Source: Oscillospiraceae bacterium (lineage in GTDB: Bacteria; Bacillota; Clostridia; Oscillospirales; Ruminococcaceae). From it: a DNA stretch of 6,560 nucleotides. Positions 5,553 to 6,560 of the stretch are shown one piece after another. Location: contig JAFLUJ010000330.1 of the NCBI GenBank assembly GCA_022511485.1, forward strand, positions 1 to 6,560, in the 5' to 3' direction. The translations under genes and the position numbers were made by a program. Numbering within the stretch: the first letter of the stretch is position 1; every line of letters starts with the position of its first letter. The notes under the pieces are model-generated. The model ran no database searches and was not told the DNA's origin. It was given only the letters and a program-made list of their open reading frames with translations.

Positions 5553-6455
5553 ATGAAACATCTTTTAAAAATGCTTGACCTGTCAAAAGAGGAGATCATT
5601 GATATTCTCAATCTTGCCGATCAGCTTAAATACGAGCTTAAACACAATATCCCACATCCCCATCTGAAAGGAAAAACTCTGGGAATGATCTTCCAGAAGG
5701 CTTCCACCCGTACCCGGGTCTCCTTTGAGACCGGTATGTATCAGCTGGGAGGGTATCCGCTGTTCCTGTCTGCAAACGATCTCCAGATAGGCAGGGGCGA
5801 GCCTGTTCAGGATACTGCCCGGGTTCTTTCCCGGTATCTGGACGGGATCATGATCCGTACCTTCGAGCAGAAGGAAGTGGAGGATCTTGCCGAGTTCGGA
5901 GGCATTCCCGTAATAAACGGTCTTACGGATTTCTGTCACCCATGTCAGGTGCTTGCCGATCTTATGACTATCCGGGAGTTCAAGAATCAGTTTGACGGTC
6001 TGAAAATGTGCTTCATCGGAGACGGAAACAATATGGCGAACTCCCTTATCGTAGGCGGTCTTAAAGTGGGAATGTCTGTGTCTGTGGCTTGTCCCGATGG
6101 ATACCATCCCGACAAGCAGGTTCTTGACTTCGCAAAGCAGTATGACTGCTTCGAGCTTACCGACTCTCCTGCAAAGGCAGCGGAGAACGCTGATATTGTT
6201 ATCACTGACGTATGGGCTTCCATGGGTCAGGAGGAGGAAGCGGAGAAACGCCGCATTGCATTCAAGGGCTATCAGGTAAATGATGAGATAATGGCTGTGG
6301 CAAAATCTGACGCTATGGTTCAGCACTGTCTTCCCGCACACCGTGAGGAGGAGATCACCGAAAAGGTATTCGAGGCTCACGCAAATGAAATTTTCGAGGA
6401 GGCAGAAAACCGTCTCCACGCTCAGAAGGCGGTCATGGTCAAGCTGATGGCGTAG
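5553..6455 (+). CDS. argF: Ornithine carbamoyltransferase (ArgF, anabolic)
   Basis: This cytoplasmic enzyme joins carbamoyl phosphate to L-ornithine to give citrulline, the sixth step of arginine synthesis. It has 300 residues, typical for the family, which works as a trimer. Motifs are Ser51-Thr-Arg-Thr-Arg (carbamoyl phosphate), His129-Pro-Cys-Gln at 129-132, Asp-Gly-Asn-Asn at 157-160, Asp219-Val-Trp-Ala-Ser-Met-Gly at 219-225 (the ornithine-binding SMG loop), and His-Cys-Leu-Pro-Ala-His-Arg at 258-264. The SMG loop separates it from aspartate carbamoyltransferase. The HCLP block is followed by Glu where Gly is more common (HCLPAHRGEE); this is a mild variation. AAAGGA at 5537-5542 lies 10 bases before the ATG. 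An ATG at 5544 opens only two codons before a stop. Being in line with argB and argD supports an anabolic role. No clear U-tract terminator follows within the window. Confidence 0.97.
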   Translation: MKHLLKMLDLSKEEIIDILNLADQLKYELKHNIPHPHLKGKTLGMIFQKASTRTRVSFETGMYQLGGYPLFLSANDLQIGRGEPVQDTARVLSRYLDGIMIRTFEQKEVEDLAEFGGIPVINGLTDFCHPCQVLADLMTIREFKNQFDGLKMCFIGDGNNMANSLIVGGLKVGMSVSVACPDGYHPDKQVLDFAKQYDCFELTDSPAKAAENADIVITDVWASMGQEEEAEKRRIAFKGYQVNDEIMAVAKSDAMVQHCLPAHREEEITEKVFEAHANEIFEEAENRLHAQKAVMVKLMA

Positions 6456-6474
6456 AATGTAATGATTTTCCATA

Positions 6475-6560
6475 GGGCTCAGCCGATTTGCGCAAAGCGC
6501 AAATCGCATAGCTGGTCGAGCTGAGCCCAGCTCGCGGGGTCGAGGGGCAGAGCCCTCGCC
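6475..6560. repeat. GC-rich intergenic repeat with several hairpins, cut by the window end
   Basis: After argF there is a GC-rich stretch full of perfect inverted repeats: 6484-6493 with 6497-6506 (10 bp, loop AAA), 6517-6523 with 6528-6534 (7 bp, loop AGCC), and 6541-6546 with 6553-6558 (6 bp, six-base loop). A competing 9-bp pair, GGGCTCAGC (6475-6483) with GCTGAGCCC (6520-6528), would enclose the first hairpin. There is no T-run, so this is not a standard terminator, though the first hairpin could still stabilise the 3' end of the argF mRNA. Its base composition and hairpin density resemble REP/BIME-like dispersed elements. Whether it is repeated in the genome cannot be seen here. Confidence 0.6.

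Noticed and set aside
5583..6509. 308-codon open frame on the minus strand opposite argF
   Set aside because: It is a shadow of argF, which has all ornithine carbamoyltransferase motifs and a proper RBS. The reverse frame shows no recognisable domain.

Overview
The window looks like chromosomal DNA from a low-to-mid GC Gram-positive anaerobe of the class Clostridia, most likely a Ruminococcus-type organism. This rests on strong GGAGG-type ribosome binding sites, a SigA-type promoter, tight one-strand packing and the style of the proteins. The genus is an impression from sequence style, not a database result. All supported genes lie on the plus strand.

Layout. Positions 1-279 hold the C-terminal end of a calcineurin-like metallophosphoesterase whose start lies upstream. 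Positions 320-880 encode a small membrane protein with two transmembrane helices and a probable bacterial PH-like domain. An arginine biosynthesis block follows: argB (913-1788), argD (3640-4809) and argF (5553-6455), which are steps 2, 4 and 6 of the route from glutamate to citrulline. Two alpha/beta-hydrolase-fold genes are interleaved with them. One is a six-helix membrane protein with a C-terminal lipase domain (2165-3622). The other is a soluble hydrolase-like protein (4806-5531) that overlaps argD by ATGA and has alanine where the catalytic serine should be.

The most unusual part is the gap between argB and the lipase gene (1789-2164). It holds a consensus -35/-10 promoter (TTGACA, 17 bases, TATAAT), a strong RBS, an unrecognised AT-rich 50-codon gene (1900-2052) and an intrinsic terminator (2090-2130). 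This makes a complete transcription unit of roughly 260 nt. A segment just upstream of the promoter (1815-1831) can form 17 contiguous base pairs, including two G-U, with 2090-2106, which contains the left arm of the terminator. RNA reading through from argB would carry this competing strand, while RNA from the internal promoter would not. I infer a possible antiterminator or attenuator, so that termination could depend on where a transcript began. No clear promoter is visible between the terminator and the lipase gene, so lipase-argD-hydrolase-argF may depend on that read-through.

The window ends in a GC-rich intergenic stretch (6475-6560) packed with perfect inverted repeats. It looks like the edge of a dispersed repeat and is cut by the window end.
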